Below, one piece after another: positions 6,023 to 8,072 of a stretch of DNA of 8,072 nt. The stretch lies in the NCBI GenBank assembly GCA_030592245.1, contig JAUVJV010000077.1:1-8072 (forward strand), written 5' to 3'. Position numbers and translations under genes: made by a program. The DNA is from Candidatus Eiseniibacteriota bacterium (GTDB taxonomy: Bacteria; Arandabacterota; Arandabacteria; Arandabacterales; Arandabacteraceae). A model generated the notes under the pieces. The model did not search any database, was not told the origin of the DNA, and worked only from the letters and a program-made list of their open reading frames with translations. Every line of letters begins with the position of its first letter. Positions within the stretch are counted from its first letter, which is position 1.

Positions 6023-6059
6023 GAGCCGTAAGGGCGGCGATTGGATCCACAGACAACAA

Positions 6060-6067
6060 GGGGAGGT
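6060..6067 (+). promoter_or_regulatory. Strong ribosome-binding site of the C25 peptidase gene
   Basis: GGGGAGGT lies 6 nt before ATG 6074 and is close to the full anti-Shine-Dalgarno complement. It fixes the start codon directly upstream of the signal peptide. Together with the near-consensus promoter it suggests a gene built for high expression. Confidence 0.85.
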
Positions 6068-6073
6068 ACGAGA

Positions 6074-8072
6074 ATGAGCAGGCATGGTCTCCTGGCAGTT
6101 CTGACGGCTTTGGCCGGCATCCTGGTGTTCGCGGGTGCCGCTACATCCGGAATCAGCAGCCACTTCTACGAGGTGCATGAGCCGGAGCTCCGGACATCCG
6201 GCGAGAGCGTCTACTACGCTATCGATGATTTTGGGTCGAGCACCAACCCCTATTATCCGGTGCTTCCTACCCGGAAGCTCAACTTCGAGATTCCCTATGC
6301 AGCCACTGACGTGCTGGTGACGATTACCCCCGGCCAGCGGAGAGTTCTTGGTGTGCATCCCAATTACCTGATGAGGCAGCCCCCGATGCTGCTCGGCGAC
6401 CCGACGTATCAGCCGCCTCCAGCGCCCGAGCAGATCCCGGACCTGATACCCGCTGTCACCTATCGCTACACCGGTGAGCGTGAATTTCGAGGGCATCGCA
6501 TGGTTGAAATCGTGCTTGCTCCCATTCAGTATACATCAGGCGGCGAGATTACGTTTGTATCCTCATATTCGATAGATGTGTCGTACTCTATGGCTGTCAG
6601 TGTGCAGGCCTCGGAAGATATGGCCCTTTCACGGCGCTCGAGGAGTTTCGAGCCCCTGGCTGCCCAGATCATCGAGAACTACTATGAGATGAACGACCCT
6701 CACGCTGCGGATTCACCCCCCGCACCGCTATATGACTTGAGCAACCCCCAGTACGCGATCATAACCACACCGACCTTCGAGGCCCATGCTGAAACGCTGG
6801 CTGCCTGGAAGACCAGGAAGGGCGTACCCACCGAGGTATATATGCTCTCCTGGATTGAGGCCAATTTCTCGGGAATCGACACCCAGGAGAAGATCAGGAA
6901 CTTCCTCAGGCTGGATGATTCAACGCCCAAGTTTGACTATGTACTGCTTCTCGGCGATACCAATACCATCCCGTGCCGGTATTGCAGGGCGATGGAGGAT
7001 GTCCCGTGCGACTACTATTTCTCCGATGTCGTGGACGGCGCCATAGGGGCCGCTTATGACTGGGATACCGACAATGACGGGCGTTACGGCGAGATTGACG
7101 ACGATGTGGTTACCTGGCTTCCCGACACGTATGTGGGAAGAATCGCGAGCAGGTCGGCGACAGAGGTGGGAACCATCGTTGCCAATATCCTCGACTATGA
7201 GAAGAATCCTCCTGCCGGATCATGGCCCAAGAAGGCAGTGTTCGGAGCCGCGTTCGCAAACTTCGTCGAGCCCGGCTATGACCCCACGGACATGGCGACC
7301 GTGGCAGAATGGGTCCGGGGTGATTTCCTTGATCCCGCAAGCGTGACATATGACCGGCTCTACGAGGCCGCGGGTATTCACCCCACATCATATGCCTATG
7401 ACTATCCCGTGACGGCTACCAACTTCGAGACCCGGGTGGGCCTCGGCTGTGGCTTTGCCTTCCCGAGTGGTCATGGGAACTATTACGGTAATTACAGGCT
7501 GATCTGGGCCTGGGATGACGGTGACGGCTACTACCAGGACGATGAGGGCGAATGGTATGACCTCTGCACGAAGGACTACAATCCGCCCACCGGTGGCAAG
7601 AAGCCCTATGCGCTCGTAGGGGCCTGTCTTTCGGGTGAGATGGATAGAACTTCCCCGTGCCTTGGTGATTTCATCGTTGCAAACTGGGGTATCGGAGCCG
7701 TTGCCTCCAGCCGCACAAGTTACTATTGCGTCGGTTGGGACGACCCCGACTGGCCCTGGAACCAGGGCCAGGAGTACAGGTGGTGGGAGGAAATCTGGTC
7801 CAATGGCAAGTACCGCATGGGTCAGATCCACGGTGATAACAAGTATCACTATGCGATGGACTTCAACTCGCTCTGGGACGGTGATTATGGCCCGGACAAT
7901 GACGAGGCGTCGCGCAAGAATATGTTCAGCTCCAATCTTTTCGGCGACCCGGAGCTCCCGGTCTGGACGGACAGTCCCACCTCAATCGTGGTTGTCCACA
8001 ACAGCACGCTTCCCACCGGTCCCACGACCTTCGACGTTACCGTAACCTCGGGAGGGCCGCTGGCCAGTGCCA
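6074..8072 (+). CDS. Secreted C25 (gingipain-family) cysteine peptidase, 3'-truncated
   Basis: Predicted exported cysteine endopeptidase. The frame stays open from ATG 6074 to the window edge (666 residues seen). Residues 1-23 are a signal peptide: MSRHG, a hydrophobic stretch LLAVLTALAGILVFAGA, then a small-residue cleavage region. Residues about 30-200 resemble the gingipain propeptide (YPVLPTRKLNFEIPY; MVEIVLAPIQYTSGG; SIDVSYS). The catalytic domain runs from about 227 to 630. It contains YAIITTPTFE, FDYVLLLGDTNTIPC, DYYFSDVVDG, TYVGRIASRSATEV, His467 in SGHGNYYG, Cys518 in LVGACLSGEMD, and the family-typical end SNLFGDPELPVW. His467 and Cys518 are the expected catalytic dyad. A DxDxDG loop at 331-336 suggests calcium binding. 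From about 634 an Ig-like beta-sandwich begins and is cut off; a surface or type IX sorting domain could follow. Cleavage specificity cannot be judged. The gene has its own promoter and structured leader. Confidence 0.9.
   Translation, partial: MSRHGLLAVLTALAGILVFAGAATSGISSHFYEVHEPELRTSGESVYYAIDDFGSSTNPYYPVLPTRKLNFEIPYAATDVLVTITPGQRRVLGVHPNYLMRQPPMLLGDPTYQPPPAPEQIPDLIPAVTYRYTGEREFRGHRMVEIVLAPIQYTSGGEITFVSSYSIDVSYSMAVSVQASEDMALSRRSRSFEPLAAQIIENYYEMNDPHAADSPPAPLYDLSNPQYAIITTPTFEAHAETLAAWKTRKGVPTEVYMLSWIEANFSGIDTQEKIRNFLRLDDSTPKFDYVLLLGDTNTIPCRYCRAMEDVPCDYYFSDVVDGAIGAAYDWDTDNDGRYGEIDDDVVTWLPDTYVGRIASRSATEVGTIVANILDYEKNPPAGSWPKKAVFGAAFANFVEPGYDPTDMATVAEWVRGDFLDPASVTYDRLYEAAGIHPTSYAYDYPVTATNFETRVGLGCGFAFPSGHGNYYGNYRLIWAWDDGDGYYQDDEGEWYDLCTKDYNPPTGGKKPYALVGACLSGEMDRTSPCLGDFIVANWGIGAVASSRTSYYCVGWDDPDWPWNQGQEYRWWEEIWSNGKYRMGQIHGDNKYHYAMDFNSLWDGDYGPDNDEASRKNMFSSNLFGDPELPVWTDSPTSIVVVHNSTLPTGPTTFDVTVTSGGPLASA

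Larger units (their letters stand above)
5946..6073 (+). promoter_or_regulatory. Structured 5' leader of the C25 gene, possible attenuator or riboregulator
   Basis: This untranslated leader holds several pairings. They are CAATTGCCG (5988-5996) with CGGCGATTG (6035-6043), 9 bp with one G-U; the hairpin CGAGCCCAT/ATGGGCTCG (5995-6012); GCCG (6025-6028) with CGGC (6035-6038); and TTGTTG (6018-6023) with CAACAA (6054-6059). The first excludes the third and takes the two outer base pairs of the second, so alternative folds are possible. The T-rich run after the hairpin would make it a terminator. I compared it from memory with common riboswitch consensus sequences (c-di-GMP, fluoride, cobalamin, ZTP, guanidine, glycine) and found no match. 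Confidence 0.5.

Noticed and set aside
5820..6059. Minus-strand frame across the divergent intergenic region
   Set aside because: It crosses the promoter, terminator hairpin and leader of the C25 gene. It resembles no family and has no plausible start signal.
6014..7849. Several minus-strand and off-frame plus-strand frames over the C25 gene
   Set aside because: They are shadows of a continuous reading frame with clear C25 motifs from 6074 to the window end.

Overview
The window looks like chromosomal DNA of a free-living diderm bacterium, probably from an uncultured lineage. It is moderately GC-rich (high fifties percent by eye), densely coding, and often uses AGG/AGA for arginine and ATA for isoleucine. 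An EnvC-type divisome protein argues for a cell with an outer membrane. A secreted gingipain-family (C25) peptidase is most familiar from Bacteroidetes/FCB-type and related candidate phyla, but I cannot place the organism more precisely.

Bases 1-4854 hold a tight, plus-strand, housekeeping-type operon of four genes. These are the 3' part of an EnvC-like murein hydrolase activator, a PSP1/RicT protein, methionyl-tRNA synthetase (metG) and a TatD-family nuclease. Gaps are 12 and 9 nt, and ricT and metG overlap by 11 nt. The ricT gene carries an unusual 3' extension: a 9-bp tandem repeat encoding sixteen x-His-Asp triplets. The metG start codon lies just downstream of that repeat, inside the end of ricT.

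Bases 4855-4998 are a short intergenic stretch with a degenerate 18-nt direct repeat and no convincing terminator. A minus-strand class I SAM-dependent methyltransferase follows (4999-5760). It faces the operon and is transcribed away from the last gene.

Bases 5761-6073 form an information-rich divergent intergenic region. On the methyltransferase side there is a compact 60-nt element with a 9-bp outer stem and two adjoining hairpins. On the plus side there is a near-consensus sigma70-type promoter (TTGAAA, 18 nt, extended TATAAT). Its leader is about 130 nt and contains an 18-nt perfect palindrome followed by a T-rich run, plus alternative pairings that would compete with it. This looks like an attenuator or other structured leader, or a small RNA.

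From 6074 to the right edge an uninterrupted reading frame encodes a secreted peptidase of the C25 family. It has a signal peptide, a gingipain-type propeptide, a catalytic domain with Gly-His-Gly and Gly-Ala-Cys motifs, and the start of an Ig-like C-terminal domain cut off by the window. No mobile-element gene, tRNA, rRNA or CRISPR array is visible. The least ordinary items are the His/Asp repeat tail of RicT and the two structured leaders.
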